NCBI RefSeq assembly: GCF_009910675.1
Contig: NZ_RSEJ01000020.1
Location: 1-64,000, forward strand
Reading direction: 5' to 3'
Origin: Photobacterium alginatilyticum
Lineage (GTDB): Bacteria > Pseudomonadota > Gammaproteobacteria > Enterobacterales > Vibrionaceae
Length of the DNA: 64,000 nt
Positions 34,068-43,544 of this stretch are shown one piece after another. Made by a program: the position numbers and the translations under genes. Under the pieces are notes generated by a model. It did no database searches. It was not told the origin of the DNA and worked only from the letters and a program-made list of their open reading frames with translations. How positions within the stretch are numbered: position 1 is the first letter of the stretch; every line of letters begins with the position of its first letter.

Positions 34068-34526
34068 CTAATAGAAATTGGCGTCACCTTGTTCTGTCGG
34101 TTCCACTTCTTCCTGTATCTCAAGCAAATTAATTGCAATAGCAACAAAATCAGAATCCGTGATGATCCCGACCAGTTTATTTTGGTGCAAAACCGGTAAA
34201 CAGCCAATTTTATGTTTTTGCATATAGATTGCGGCTTCTTTTAGCCCGGCATGCGGTTCAACATTGCTTAGATCTCTGTGCATACATTGCTCGAGAGGAA
34301 TATCAAGCGCAGAGATAAAGCTTGATTGATGAATTTGCTCAAGGCTCGATTCCTGAGCAGAAAGAATATCACGCTGGCTGACAAGACCTATCAGGTGGTT
34401 GTCTTTGTCCGTAACGGGGACGTGATGAATTCCTTTCTCTTCCATGAGTTTTTTTGCATCGGCCAACGTATGGGCAGAGGTTAGGGTATGCGGGTGCGGT
34501 GTCATCATATCTGCGACAGTAAACAT
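34068..34526 (-). CDS. Two-CBS-domain protein
   Basis: The 152 residues consist of two CBS modules: VADMMTPHPHTLTSAHTLADA-KKLMEEKGIHHVPVTD and the second ending KIGCLPVLHQNKLVGIITDSDFV. CBS pairs bind adenine nucleotides and sense energy state or act as regulators. No catalytic or membrane domain is attached, so its partner is unknown. GGAGG five bases before the ATG is an excellent ribosome-binding site. It is co-transcribed with acpH. Confidence 0.9.
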   Translation of the reverse strand: MFTVADMMTPHPHTLTSAHTLADAKKLMEEKGIHHVPVTDKDNHLIGLVSQRDILSAQESSLEQIHQSSFISALDIPLEQCMHRDLSNVEPHAGLKEAAIYMQKHKIGCLPVLHQNKLVGIITDSDFVAIAINLLEIQEEVEPTEQGDANFY

Positions 34527-34743
34527 ATAAGCCTCCGTAGCGACTAGTTATTCATCCATTTATCGTCAACTTACCGGTTTCACTTAGCTTGCTCTTTGAA
34601 TGTAGCTAATCCCTGCCTGACTACCTATGACGCTAGTCAAATATTTCACAAGTTATAGCGATGTTTCATATATGTGTTTCTCGGGTTAAACGCCAAATTG
34701 TGTCATATAATCATTAAACAACATTCCACATAGGTATTAATTG

Positions 34744-35841
34744 ATGCGTATGCTATTGATAAGATTGTTGTTATGTTGGACTGTAATGCTGCCTTTTCAG
34801 GCGGTCGGCATTGAAGCCGAAGACAATGAAAATAAGGTGACAGCCAAAATTATCGGCGGAATTGAGTCTGCTGATAATGAAATTCCCTGGCAGGCATATT
34901 TGAACCTGACGTTTCCTAACGGGGAGGGAGGCGAGAGCACCTTTGTTTGTGGCGGTGTGGTGATCAGTGCTGATTTAGTGCTGACTGCAGCTCACTGCCT
35001 TCGAAATGGTTCGTCAGTCGCTACCCCTGAAAATATTAAGGTATGGGGTGGGATTGTCAGTGTTTTTTCCGCGAGCAACTCGAATGCGACCTCGGTGACA
35101 GGGTTCGTTATTCACCCTTCCTATAACTCTTCCCGTTTTACTAATGATATTGCGCTACTTAAACTGGCCAGCCCGCTGCCCAGCACGGCAATCCCGATTC
35201 AGGTGGCAGATAGAACGACTCAGGACAGGGCTGATACGGCTTTTGATAACGGCTGGGTCGCCAACAATGTACGGGAAGCGAACTTGCTTGTCTCCGGTTG
35301 GGGAACAACTGATCCGCAGGATTCAAACTCCGGTGCGACACGGCTTAGGCAGACGCTGTTATCCGGTGTTCCCGATATAACCTGCGACGCTCAATGGGGT
35401 GCCAACATGAACACCAGTGATTACCCCATCTTTCTTTGTGCGGGCTCTACATCACCGGATTTGGCTCGAGACAGCTGTTTCGGTGATTCGGGCGGGCCTT
35501 TGGTATGGCAGGACCCGCAATCAGCCAGTGACAGTGACTTTGGCTTACGCCTTGTCGGGCTTGTCAGCTTCGGTAATGGTTGTGCCGGTCCGGTACCTGG
35601 CGTTTATACCGAGGTAGCCGATTATATCAGCTGGATTGAAGGTGAGGCCGGAATATCGGTACGCAGCCTGACGATGCCGGTGTTTGAGGTCAACCCGTTT
35701 GCCAGTGACTTTACAGGGGCTGGGTCCGATATTGAGGTGCCTGCTCCAGCCGACAGTGGCGGCGGCGGGGGCGGTGTGGGTTGGACCGTATTGTGGTTCT
35801 TGCTGCTTGTCGGGTATTTACGACGGCTCAGCACGGCTTAG
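34744..35841 (+). CDS. Secreted trypsin-like serine protease with GlyGly-CTERM tail
   Basis: A signal peptide (about residues 1-22) and short propeptide lead to the chymotrypsin-fold start IIGG. The triad is complete: His in LTAAHC, Asp in NDIALLKL, Ser in GDSGGP. Four to six cysteines fit disulfides. After about residue 305 comes a linker, then GGGGGG, a hydrophobic helix and LRR: the GlyGly-CTERM anchor cut by rhombosortase in type II-secreting bacteria. It resembles the Vibrio Ves proteases. The ATG at 34744 is taken over a TTG directly before it. Confidence 0.92.
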   Translation: MRMLLIRLLLCWTVMLPFQAVGIEAEDNENKVTAKIIGGIESADNEIPWQAYLNLTFPNGEGGESTFVCGGVVISADLVLTAAHCLRNGSSVATPENIKVWGGIVSVFSASNSNATSVTGFVIHPSYNSSRFTNDIALLKLASPLPSTAIPIQVADRTTQDRADTAFDNGWVANNVREANLLVSGWGTTDPQDSNSGATRLRQTLLSGVPDITCDAQWGANMNTSDYPIFLCAGSTSPDLARDSCFGDSGGPLVWQDPQSASDSDFGLRLVGLVSFGNGCAGPVPGVYTEVADYISWIEGEAGISVRSLTMPVFEVNPFASDFTGAGSDIEVPAPADSGGGGGGVGWTVLWFLLLVGYLRRLSTA

Positions 35842-35942
35842 GCGCGAAGCGTACGATTGCGTTCTTGAACGTGGTCATCTTTGCTTGATATTGCAGTCGG
35901 GCAGCCTATACTAGCTGCCTGCTGTAATTTAGGGCCTGAATG

Positions 35943-36995
35943 ATGCAAGTATCTGATTTCCACTTTGACCTTCCTGACGAGCTAATTGCTCGCTATCCAC
36001 AACCTGAGCGTACTGCCAGCCGTTTGCTTCAGCTGACCGGTGATACCGGTGAGGTGCAGCACAAAGGCTTTAAAGATGTGCTGGATTTGGTTCAGCCTGG
36101 TGATTTACTGGTATTTAACAATACCCGGGTGATCCCGGCCCGACTGTTTGGCCGTAAGGCATCAGGTGGCAAATTGGAAGTCCTCGTCGAACGCATGCTG
36201 GATGACAAGCGTATTTTGGCTCATGTGCGTGCATCCAAGTCGCCGAAGCCGGGTACCGAGCTGCTGCTGGGTGAGAATGATGATTACCAGGCTGAAATGG
36301 TGGCACGCCATGATGCGCTGTTTGAAATTCGTTTTGACAGTGACAAGACGGTGCTGGAAATTCTCGAAGAGGTTGGCCACATGCCGTTGCCACCTTATAT
36401 CGACCGCCCGGATGAGGATGCAGACAAAGAGCGCTACCAGACGGTCTATAATGCCAAACCTGGCGCGGTAGCCGCGCCGACTGCCGGACTGCACTTTGAC
36501 GATGAAATTCTTGAGGCCATAAAGGCCAAAGGGGCAAACTTTGCGTTTGTTACCCTGCATGTCGGTGCGGGCACCTTCCAACCGGTACGGGTGGATAATA
36601 TTAATGACCACCACATGCATGCTGAATATGTCGAGGTACCCGAAGAGGTTGTTGCGGCGATCAACGAAACCAAGGCTAACGGTGGCCGTGTCGTCGCTAT
36701 CGGCACAACGTCTGTTCGCTCGCTGGAAAGTGCGGCACAGGATGCAGTAAAGAACGGTACTGAGCTGAAACCGTTTTTCGGTGATACTGATATTTTCATT
36801 TTCCCTGGTTATGAATTCCAGCTGGTGGATGTACTTGTTACCAATTTCCACCTGCCGGAATCGACGCTGATCATGCTGGTCAGTGCCTTTGCCGGTTACG
36901 AGCACACGATGAATGCCTACCTGCAGGCTGTTGAAAATAAATACCGTTTCTTTAGTTACGGTGACTCGATGTTTATCACTCGTAAGAACAAATAA
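35943..36995 (+). CDS. queA: S-adenosylmethionine:tRNA ribosyltransferase-isomerase
   Basis: QueA adds the epoxycyclopentane-precursor ring to preQ1 at tRNA position 34, a late step of queuosine synthesis. The start VSDFHFDLPDELIARYPQPER and the motifs FNNTRVIPARL, AAPTAGLHF, LHVGAGTFQPV and NFHLPESTLIMLVSAFAG are all conserved. Two adjacent ATGs (35940, 35943) are possible; AGGG serves either. tgt follows on the same strand after a terminator-like hairpin. Confidence 0.97.
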   Translation: MQVSDFHFDLPDELIARYPQPERTASRLLQLTGDTGEVQHKGFKDVLDLVQPGDLLVFNNTRVIPARLFGRKASGGKLEVLVERMLDDKRILAHVRASKSPKPGTELLLGENDDYQAEMVARHDALFEIRFDSDKTVLEILEEVGHMPLPPYIDRPDEDADKERYQTVYNAKPGAVAAPTAGLHFDDEILEAIKAKGANFAFVTLHVGAGTFQPVRVDNINDHHMHAEYVEVPEEVVAAINETKANGGRVVAIGTTSVRSLESAAQDAVKNGTELKPFFGDTDIFIFPGYEFQLVDVLVTNFHLPESTLIMLVSAFAGYEHTMNAYLQAVENKYRFFSYGDSMFITRKNK

Positions 36996-37028
36996 CTGAA
37001 CTTAATTGGTTAAGTCAGTGTCTCTTAA

Positions 37029-37056
37029 GGCTGCTTTTGTTAAAATCGCAGCCTTT
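37029..37056 (+). terminator. Terminator between queA and tgt
   Basis: GGCTGC and GCAGCC pair around a 13-base loop and are followed by TTTGT. Confidence 0.55.
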
Positions 37057-37248
37057 GTCGGCTTTATAGCACAGACAAGATGTCGCGGCAGATCCGGATG
37101 TGATTTGTCATGACACTATTTTTTCTTCCGCTAGGCTTTATGGCGTGGCGAGAAATGCAAAAGAGGCGCATTAGGCAAATGGCCCATTGTGCTTGAATCC
37201 CACTATGGGAATTGATGTCAGATTGTTTCTCTGGCTTTTGGAGGCTTT

Positions 37249-38376
37249 GTGAAATTTGAATTAGATAAAACTCAGGGGCGTGCTCGTCGCGGTCGCCTGC
37301 AGTTTGAACGCGGTACTGTTGAAACACCAGCATTTATGCCTGTCGGCACGTACGGCACGGTAAAAGGTATGACACCGGAGGAAGTTCAGGATACCGGTGC
37401 TCAGATTATTCTGGGTAATACTTTCCACCTTTGGCTGCGTCCGGGTCAGGAAGTAATGAAAATGCATGGTGATCTGCATGACTTCATGCAGTGGCAGGGC
37501 CCGATCCTGACTGATTCAGGCGGCTTCCAGGTATTCAGCCTTGGCGATATCCGTAAAATTACCGAGGAAGGTGTTCACTTCCGTAACCCGGTGAACGGCG
37601 ACAAGATTTTCATGGATGCCGAGAAGTCGATGGAAATCCAGAAAGATCTGGGCTCCGACATCGTGATGATCTTCGATGAGTGTACGCCGTACCCGGCAAC
37701 ACACGACGAAGCGAAGAAGTCGATGGAGATGTCTCTGCGCTGGGCACAGCGTAGCCGCAACCATTTTGACAAACTTGGTAACAAAAATGCGCTATTCGGT
37801 ATCGTACAGGGTAGTGTATATGAAGACTTGCGTGATGTTTCTGTTGAAGGCCTGACTAACATCGGTTTTGATGGTTATGCCGTAGGCGGCCTGGCTGTTG
37901 GTGAGCCAAAAGAAGATATGCACCGTGTGCTTGAGCATACGTGTCCTCAGCTACCGGAAGACAAGCCTCGCTATCTGATGGGAGTTGGCAAGCCGGAAGA
38001 CCTGGTCGAGGGTGTTCGTCGCGGTATCGATATGTTCGATTGCGTGATGCCGACCCGAAATGCCCGTAATGGTCACCTATTTGTAACCGGTGGTGTGATC
38101 AAGATCCGCAATGCGAAACATAAAACAGATACAACCCCTCTCGATCCGCACTGTGACTGTTACACTTGTCGCAACTATTCGAAGGCGTATCTGTATCACC
38201 TGGATAAGTGTAATGAAATTCTGGGTGCGCGCCTTAACACAATCCACAACTTACGTTACTACCAGCGTTTGATGGCAAGTATCCGTAAGGCGATTGAAGA
38301 AGATCGTTTCGATGCCTTTGTAGAAGAGTTCTACGCGCGTCGAGACCGTGAAGTTCCACCGTTGAAAAACGCTTAA
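37249..38376 (+). CDS. tgt: Queuine/preQ1 tRNA-guanine transglycosylase
   Basis: Tgt swaps guanine-34 for preQ1 in tRNAs for Asp, Asn, His and Tyr. The catalytic ILTDSGGFQVFSL and MPTRNARNG segments are present, and zinc is held by the CDCYTC-NYSKAYLYHL region near the C-terminus. The 375 residues equal E. coli Tgt. It starts with GTG, preceded by GGAGG five bases away. yajC, secD and secF follow, the usual gammaproteobacterial order. Confidence 0.98.
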   Translation: MKFELDKTQGRARRGRLQFERGTVETPAFMPVGTYGTVKGMTPEEVQDTGAQIILGNTFHLWLRPGQEVMKMHGDLHDFMQWQGPILTDSGGFQVFSLGDIRKITEEGVHFRNPVNGDKIFMDAEKSMEIQKDLGSDIVMIFDECTPYPATHDEAKKSMEMSLRWAQRSRNHFDKLGNKNALFGIVQGSVYEDLRDVSVEGLTNIGFDGYAVGGLAVGEPKEDMHRVLEHTCPQLPEDKPRYLMGVGKPEDLVEGVRRGIDMFDCVMPTRNARNGHLFVTGGVIKIRNAKHKTDTTPLDPHCDCYTCRNYSKAYLYHLDKCNEILGARLNTIHNLRYYQRLMASIRKAIEEDRFDAFVEEFYARRDREVPPLKNA

Positions 38377-38398
38377 CAATAAACGAGGACGTTAATAA

Positions 38399-38734
38399 AT
38401 GAGTCTTTTCATTTCTCAGGCACATGCCGCGGCTGAAGGTGCACCACAGGGCGGCGGTATGCAGCTATTCATTATGCTGGGTCTGTTCGCAGTTATTTTT
38501 TACTTCATGATTTACCGTCCGCAGGCGAAGCGCGTTAAGGAGCATAAGAACCTGATGTCTTCCATGGGCAAAGGTGACGAAGTGCTAACCAATGGTGGTC
38601 TGGTGGGTAAAATCACTAAGGTCTCCGACGAGAACGACTACATTGTTATTGCGCTGAATGACACAACTGAAGTAACAATCAAAAAAGATTTCGTTTCTGC
38701 AGTTCTGCCAAAAGGCACAATGAAATCTCTGTAA
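38399..38734 (+). CDS. yajC: Preprotein translocase accessory subunit YajC
   Basis: A small inner-membrane protein associated with SecDF. The 111 residues hold one membrane helix (about 22-42, FIMLGLFAVIFYFMIYRPQ), ending in the family hallmark YRPQAKR, then a cytoplasmic domain with LVGKITKV. GAGGA before the ATG is a good ribosome-binding site. It lies 22 bases after tgt and 25 before secD. Confidence 0.97.
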   Translation: MSLFISQAHAAAEGAPQGGGMQLFIMLGLFAVIFYFMIYRPQAKRVKEHKNLMSSMGKGDEVLTNGGLVGKITKVSDENDYIVIALNDTTEVTIKKDFVSAVLPKGTMKSL

Positions 38735-38759
38735 TTTTTTGCTCTGAAGGATCACAGCA

Positions 38760-40613
38760 GTGTTAAACCGTTATCCCTTGTGGAAGAACCTGATGGTGGT
38801 GTTTACACTGCTCATCGGGCTGCTATATGCACTTCCCAATGTTTACGGTGAAGATCCGGCAATTCAAATCTCCGGGGCGCGTGGCGCCTCGGCAGATATG
38901 TCAACGCTGGATGCAGTCACCGAAGATTTAAATCAAAATCAACTCTCTTACAAATCTGTCGCTTTCGAAAACGGTACTGTACTTGTCCGCTTTAACGATA
39001 CTGATACTCAGATCAGTGCCCGCGATATTCTCAATGAACAGCTTGGTGATGACTTCGTCGTCGCACTAAACCTTGCAGCATCGACTCCTGACTGGCTTGA
39101 ATCCATCGGCGCCACCCCAATGAAACTGGGTCTGGACTTGCGCGGCGGTGTGCATTTCCTGATGGAAGTCGATATGGATGCAGCAATGGACAAGTTGCTG
39201 GGTCAGCAGGAAGAAACCTTCCGTACTGAGCTTCGCGAAGCGAAAATTCGTTACCGTGCTATCAGTAAGACCGATACCTCGGTTGAAGTTCGCCTGCGTA
39301 ATGCAGAGCAGCTGGCTCAGGCTAAAATCGAGCTGTCCAAGCTTCATCCGGATATGTTGTTCACCGATAGCGACAGCAATGGCCGTTTTGTGCTTTCGGC
39401 TCAGTTTACTGAGGCGCGCCTTCAGGAAATTCGCAACTACGCCGTTGACCAGAACATCACTATTCTACGTAACCGTGTGAACGAGCTGGGTGTTGCCGAG
39501 CCACTGGTACAGCGTCAGGGTGCAAACCGCATCGTTGTCGAGCTACCGGGTGTTCAGGATACTGCGCGCGCGAAAGAAATTTTGGGTGCGACAGCAACAC
39601 TGGAATTCCGCGAAGTGGATAGTACTGCAGATGTGGCTGCTGCTGTATCTGGCCGTGTACCGGCTGGCAGCGAGGTGAAATACACCCGTGACCAACGTCC
39701 GGCTGTGCTGAAAAAACGTGTGATTCTATCCGGTTCTCATATTACTGACGCAAGCTCAAGTGCTGATGAATATGGCCGTCCTCAGGTTAACATCTCGCTC
39801 GATAGCGAAGGTGGCAGCAAGATGACAGCTTTCTCGCGTAATAATGTGGGCAAGCTGATGGCGACCGTGTTTACCGAGTACAAAGACAGCGGCGATCGCG
39901 ATGCCAACGGCAAAGTGATTCTTGAGAAACACGAAGAAGTGATCAACCAGGCGACCATTCAGACGGCACTGGGTCGTAACTTCCGTATTACCGGTATTGA
40001 CTCTCAGTCCGAAGCGCATAACCTGGCATTGCTACTGCGTGCCGGAGCCTTGATTGCGCCGATTTCGATTGTCGAAGAGCGCACTATCGGTCCGTCAATG
40101 GGTCAGCAGAATATCGATATGGGTATTCAGGCAATGATCTGGGGTATGGTTGCCGTTATGCTGTTTACGCTGGTGTACTACCGTCGTTTCGGTCTGTTTG
40201 CCAATATGGCCCTGCTGATGAACCTGGTGATGATTATCGGTGTCATGTCGATGATCCCGGGGGCAACCATGACCTTGCCGGGTATTGCCGGTATTGTTCT
40301 GACCGTCGGTATGGCTGTCGATGCCAACGTACTGATTTTTGAGCGTATCCGTGAAGAGCTTCGTGAGGGCCGCAGTCCTCAGCATGCCATTCAACAAGGT
40401 TATGCCAATGCACTGAGTACGATTGCCGATGCCAACATTACCACCCTGATCACTGCAATCATTCTGTTTGCCGTGGGCACAGGTGCAATTAAAGGCTTCG
40501 CGGTGACCCTGTCTATCGGTATCCTGACGTCGATGTTTACGGCGATCGTCGGAACCCGTGCGATGGTCAACCTTGTTTACGGCGGTAAGCGCGTCGATAA
40601 ACTGTCGATCTAA
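38760..40613 (+). CDS. secD: Protein translocase subunit SecD
   Basis: SecD uses the proton gradient with SecF to pull exported proteins into the periplasm. It starts LNRYPLWKNLMVVFT and has the PMKLGLDLRGGVHFLMEVDM segment, a large P1 periplasmic domain, and six membrane helices, with AGIVLTVGMAVDANVLIFERI as the conserved D5 motif. At 617 residues it matches E. coli. A GTG start is preceded by GAAGGA. Confidence 0.98.
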   Translation: MLNRYPLWKNLMVVFTLLIGLLYALPNVYGEDPAIQISGARGASADMSTLDAVTEDLNQNQLSYKSVAFENGTVLVRFNDTDTQISARDILNEQLGDDFVVALNLAASTPDWLESIGATPMKLGLDLRGGVHFLMEVDMDAAMDKLLGQQEETFRTELREAKIRYRAISKTDTSVEVRLRNAEQLAQAKIELSKLHPDMLFTDSDSNGRFVLSAQFTEARLQEIRNYAVDQNITILRNRVNELGVAEPLVQRQGANRIVVELPGVQDTARAKEILGATATLEFREVDSTADVAAAVSGRVPAGSEVKYTRDQRPAVLKKRVILSGSHITDASSSADEYGRPQVNISLDSEGGSKMTAFSRNNVGKLMATVFTEYKDSGDRDANGKVILEKHEEVINQATIQTALGRNFRITGIDSQSEAHNLALLLRAGALIAPISIVEERTIGPSMGQQNIDMGIQAMIWGMVAVMLFTLVYYRRFGLFANMALLMNLVMIIGVMSMIPGATMTLPGIAGIVLTVGMAVDANVLIFERIREELREGRSPQHAIQQGYANALSTIADANITTLITAIILFAVGTGAIKGFAVTLSIGILTSMFTAIVGTRAMVNLVYGGKRVDKLSI

Positions 40614-40625
40614 GGAGACGCTGAC

Positions 40626-41573
40626 ATGTTTCAAATAATGAAAGCGGATAAAGTGATCGACTTTATGCGCTGGTCGAAAGGCACTTTTGTCCTGTCGATT
40701 CTTATGATTGTTGCGGCAATCGCGACGGTTACCACTCAGAAACTGAACTGGGGCCTCGACTTTACCGGCGGTACACTGATCGAAGTGGGTTTTGAACAGC
40801 CTGCTGATCTGGTCAAAATCCGAGATTCACTGGAAAGTGCCGGTTTTGGTGATGCGATTGTGCAGAACTTCGGTACGGCACGTGATGTGATGGTCCGCCT
40901 GCAGCCGCGTGAAGATGCAAAGGGTGAGAAGCTGGGTAACCAGATTATCGATGCCCTGAAAGTCGGCACTGGCCAAAACGTTGAAATGCGCCGCATTGAG
41001 TTTGTTGGCCCGAACGTCGGTGACGAGTTGGCCGAAGCCGGTGGTCTGGCGATTCTTGTTTCGCTGATCTGTATTCTGCTGTATGTCTCGATGCGGTTTG
41101 AGTGGCGTCTGGCAGCAGGTGCGGTAATGGCACTGGCACACGACGTTATCATCACCATTGGTATCTTCTCTTTCACCCAGATTGAAATCGATCTGACGAT
41201 TGTTGCGGCCTTGCTGACGGTTGTCGGTTACTCGCTCAACGATACCATTGTTGTATTTGACCGTATCCGTGAGAACTTCCGTAAGATGCGTAAGGGCGGG
41301 CCAATCGAGGTGATGAACAGCTCGGTTACCCAGACGCTGAGCCGTACCCTGATCACCTCGGCAACAACGCTATTCGTGGTTATTGCCCTGTTCCTGAAAG
41401 GCGGTAGCATGATCCACGGCTTTGCCGCGGCGTTGCTGATCGGTATCACTGTCGGTACGTATTCCTCTATCTACGTTGCTTCGGCGCTGGCGCTTAAACT
41501 GGGTATTACCCGTGAGCACCTGATGCCACCGCAGGTAGACAAAGAAGGTGAAGAGTTTGACGCGATGCCGTAA
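40626..41573 (+). CDS. secF: Protein translocase subunit SecF
   Basis: The partner of SecD. Motifs include LNWGLDFTGGTLIEV, six membrane helices and VVGYSLNDTIVVFDRIREN. The 315 residues match the family. AAGGAG precedes the ATG, 12 bases after secD. The operon ends at the terminator after this gene. Confidence 0.98.
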   Translation: MFQIMKADKVIDFMRWSKGTFVLSILMIVAAIATVTTQKLNWGLDFTGGTLIEVGFEQPADLVKIRDSLESAGFGDAIVQNFGTARDVMVRLQPREDAKGEKLGNQIIDALKVGTGQNVEMRRIEFVGPNVGDELAEAGGLAILVSLICILLYVSMRFEWRLAAGAVMALAHDVIITIGIFSFTQIEIDLTIVAALLTVVGYSLNDTIVVFDRIRENFRKMRKGGPIEVMNSSVTQTLSRTLITSATTLFVVIALFLKGGSMIHGFAAALLIGITVGTYSSIYVASALALKLGITREHLMPPQVDKEGEEFDAMP

Positions 41574-41599
41574 GGTATTGTGTGAAACACACTGAATGG

Positions 41600-41626
41600 A
41601 AAACGGAGCCGCAAGGCTCCGTTTTT
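41600..41626. terminator. Bidirectional terminator between secF and the LRR lipoprotein gene
   Basis: ACGGAGCC-GCAA-GGCTCCGT with A residues before and five T after; serves both converging genes. Confidence 0.9.
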
Positions 41627-41654
41627 GTATCTGCGGCTCAGTCTTTGCAAATCC

Positions 41655-42347
41655 TTATTTGGCCTGCCACTCGCTGACCGGACGTTGCTTGCCACCGTTC
41701 ATTGGATTCCCTTGCTCTAGCAACTGGTTGAGCTTTGTATTGTGGGAGAGATCCAGGGCGGTCAGGGCGTTGTTTCTGACATTGAGTTCAGTCAACGCAG
41801 GATTGTTCGATAAGTCCAATGTTTGCAGCTCGTTGTCAGCAACAAGCAGCGCACGTAGCTTGGGAAGCTGGGAAACAGTCAATGTGTCGAGTTCATTGTC
41901 ATTCAGGAACAGCTTTTCCAGGCGCTCGGACTGAGGGAGTATGAGGTTATCAATGTCATTATCGCTTAGCCGTATTTCACGCAGGGCATGGTTTTCTGAA
42001 AGATCCAGGGCGTTGAGCTGGTTATCGCTGAGGTCGAGGTAGCGTAGCTCGGGATTATCAGACAGATCCAGAGAATTGATCTGGTTGTCATCGAGTGACA
42101 GTTTACGAAGGTTTTCGAAGTACTTCACCTCGGCAGCCGAGCGGATGTTAAGGTCTTCACAATTCAGCTCGGTGATATCGTCAGGGTAGCTCTCGCCAGT
42201 TTCCAGTACGCAGGCACGGAAGTTTTGGTCGGCGAAGGGAATTGCTTCGAGCGTGTCATAGTGTTGTTCACAGCCAGTTAGCAGCAAGGGTAGCGAACAG
42301 GCCAATAGGCTGCTGATTAGCAGGGGGCGTGCGTTGAGTGCGGGCAT
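41655..42347 (-). CDS. Leucine-rich-repeat lipoprotein
   Basis: The signal peptide ends in LLLTGC (Cys26), so it should be lipid-anchored. From about residue 80 to 205 there are six repeats of exactly 21 residues on the pattern LxxLxLxxNxLxxLDLSxNxx, a bacterial leucine-rich repeat solenoid. An N-terminal cap holds Cys46 and Cys63, possibly a disulfide. Such proteins usually bind other proteins; the partner is unknown. The ATG at 42347 has AGGTG at good spacing, better than an in-frame GTG at 42356. It stands alone between secF and suhB. Confidence 0.85.
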   Translation of the reverse strand: MPALNARPLLISSLLACSLPLLLTGCEQHYDTLEAIPFADQNFRACVLETGESYPDDITELNCEDLNIRSAAEVKYFENLRKLSLDDNQINSLDLSDNPELRYLDLSDNQLNALDLSENHALREIRLSDNDIDNLILPQSERLEKLFLNDNELDTLTVSQLPKLRALLVADNELQTLDLSNNPALTELNVRNNALTALDLSHNTKLNQLLEQGNPMNGGKQRPVSEWQAK

Positions 42348-42458
42348 CAATATCACCTAATAGAATACAGTTTTCTAAATAGGTGCAGAGTATCATAAAG
42401 AGTTCGTTATACTGTATATCTAACTGTATAAAATGAAAGCACTTAGTTCCAGATAAAG

Positions 42459-42491
42459 AAAAAGCCCCGTCAGCGTCGCTGGCGGGGCTTG
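42459..42491 (-). terminator. Terminator after suhB
   Basis: On the minus strand AAGCCCCG and CGGGGCTT enclose an inner CAGCGACGCTG hairpin and are followed by TTTCTTT. Confidence 0.85.
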
Positions 42492-42512
42492 TTTTTGGTC
42501 AGTAACCAAAAA

Positions 42513-43313
42513 TTACTTAGTCAGTGCATCGCTGCCATGTTCACGGATCTTAGCAAGCATTGGCTTCACTACGCGAGCGTTACCAGCAACGATGTTGCCA
42601 GACGTCAGGTAGTTAGTATTACCGGTAAAGTCAGTACAGATAGCACCTGCTTCACGTGCGATTAGTTCACCTGCTGCCAGTTCCCAAGGTTTCTGGCCTA
42701 GCTTGAATACACCGTCAACGCGGCCAGCTGCCAGGTAGCAAAGATCCAGTGCTGTTGAACCACACTGGCGCATGTCGTCACATTCGATGAACAATGCGTT
42801 TTGGATCTTCATGTAGCTTTCGGCGTGTTGCTTGGCTGCAAAAGGAAGGCCTGTTGCCAGTGTTGTTCCGCTCAGATCTCGTGGCTGGGAAGCACGAACG
42901 CGTTGGCTGTTAAGCTGAGCGCCAGAGCCGCGAGTTGCGGTGAATAGTTCGTTACGAGCTGGGTCGTAAACAGCAGCAACTTCTGTACGACCACGCATGC
43001 GTAGTGCTACAGAGATTGCGAAGTGAGGTAAACCGCGAACGAAGTTTTTGGTGCCATCCACTGGGTCGATGATCCACTGACACTCTTTGTCTTTACCTTC
43101 TTTGTTACCAGTCTCTGCACCGATGATGCAGTGATCAGGGTAAGACTTAAGGATAGTATCGATGATGATAGCTTCTGCTTCTTGATCGATATTGGTAACA
43201 ACATCATTACCTTTATTGGCAACTTCAATTGACTGAGGTTTTTCTAGAGATTTAATGACATGGTCACCAGCCTTTCGCGCAGCGCGAATGGCGATATTAA
43301 GCATCGGATGCAT
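42513..43313 (-). CDS. suhB: Inositol-1-monophosphatase family protein SuhB
   Basis: SuhB is a magnesium-dependent inositol monophosphatase that also works in rRNA transcription antitermination with Nus factors. The metal site is seen as GAETG and WIIDPVDGTKNFVRGLPHF, and the later PWELAAGELIAREAG. The 266 residues match E. coli. It is divergent from trmJ, the standard arrangement in this class. Confidence 0.97.
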   Translation of the reverse strand: MHPMLNIAIRAARKAGDHVIKSLEKPQSIEVANKGNDVVTNIDQEAEAIIIDTILKSYPDHCIIGAETGNKEGKDKECQWIIDPVDGTKNFVRGLPHFAISVALRMRGRTEVAAVYDPARNELFTATRGSGAQLNSQRVRASQPRDLSGTTLATGLPFAAKQHAESYMKIQNALFIECDDMRQCGSTALDLCYLAAGRVDGVFKLGQKPWELAAGELIAREAGAICTDFTGNTNYLTSGNIVAGNARVVKPMLAKIREHGSDALTK

Positions 43314-43544
43314 AGGATCTTCCCAACGGATGTTAAAGAACTAAAAAGCGGCGGCGAGTATATCAGAGCTAGGGCAAAAAGGAAGTGGTTATTTTTTGCC
43401 CGGAACGGTTTTTCCTTTCTGCGTTAGCACTAAAAGGAATAAAATACCGGTCATAGATATAATGTTTTTACATGTTTTCTCCATTTTTGGAGAGGGTGTG
43501 TTAAAATCCTCCCGCTTTAAGAATTCGTCGGATATAGCTTTTTC

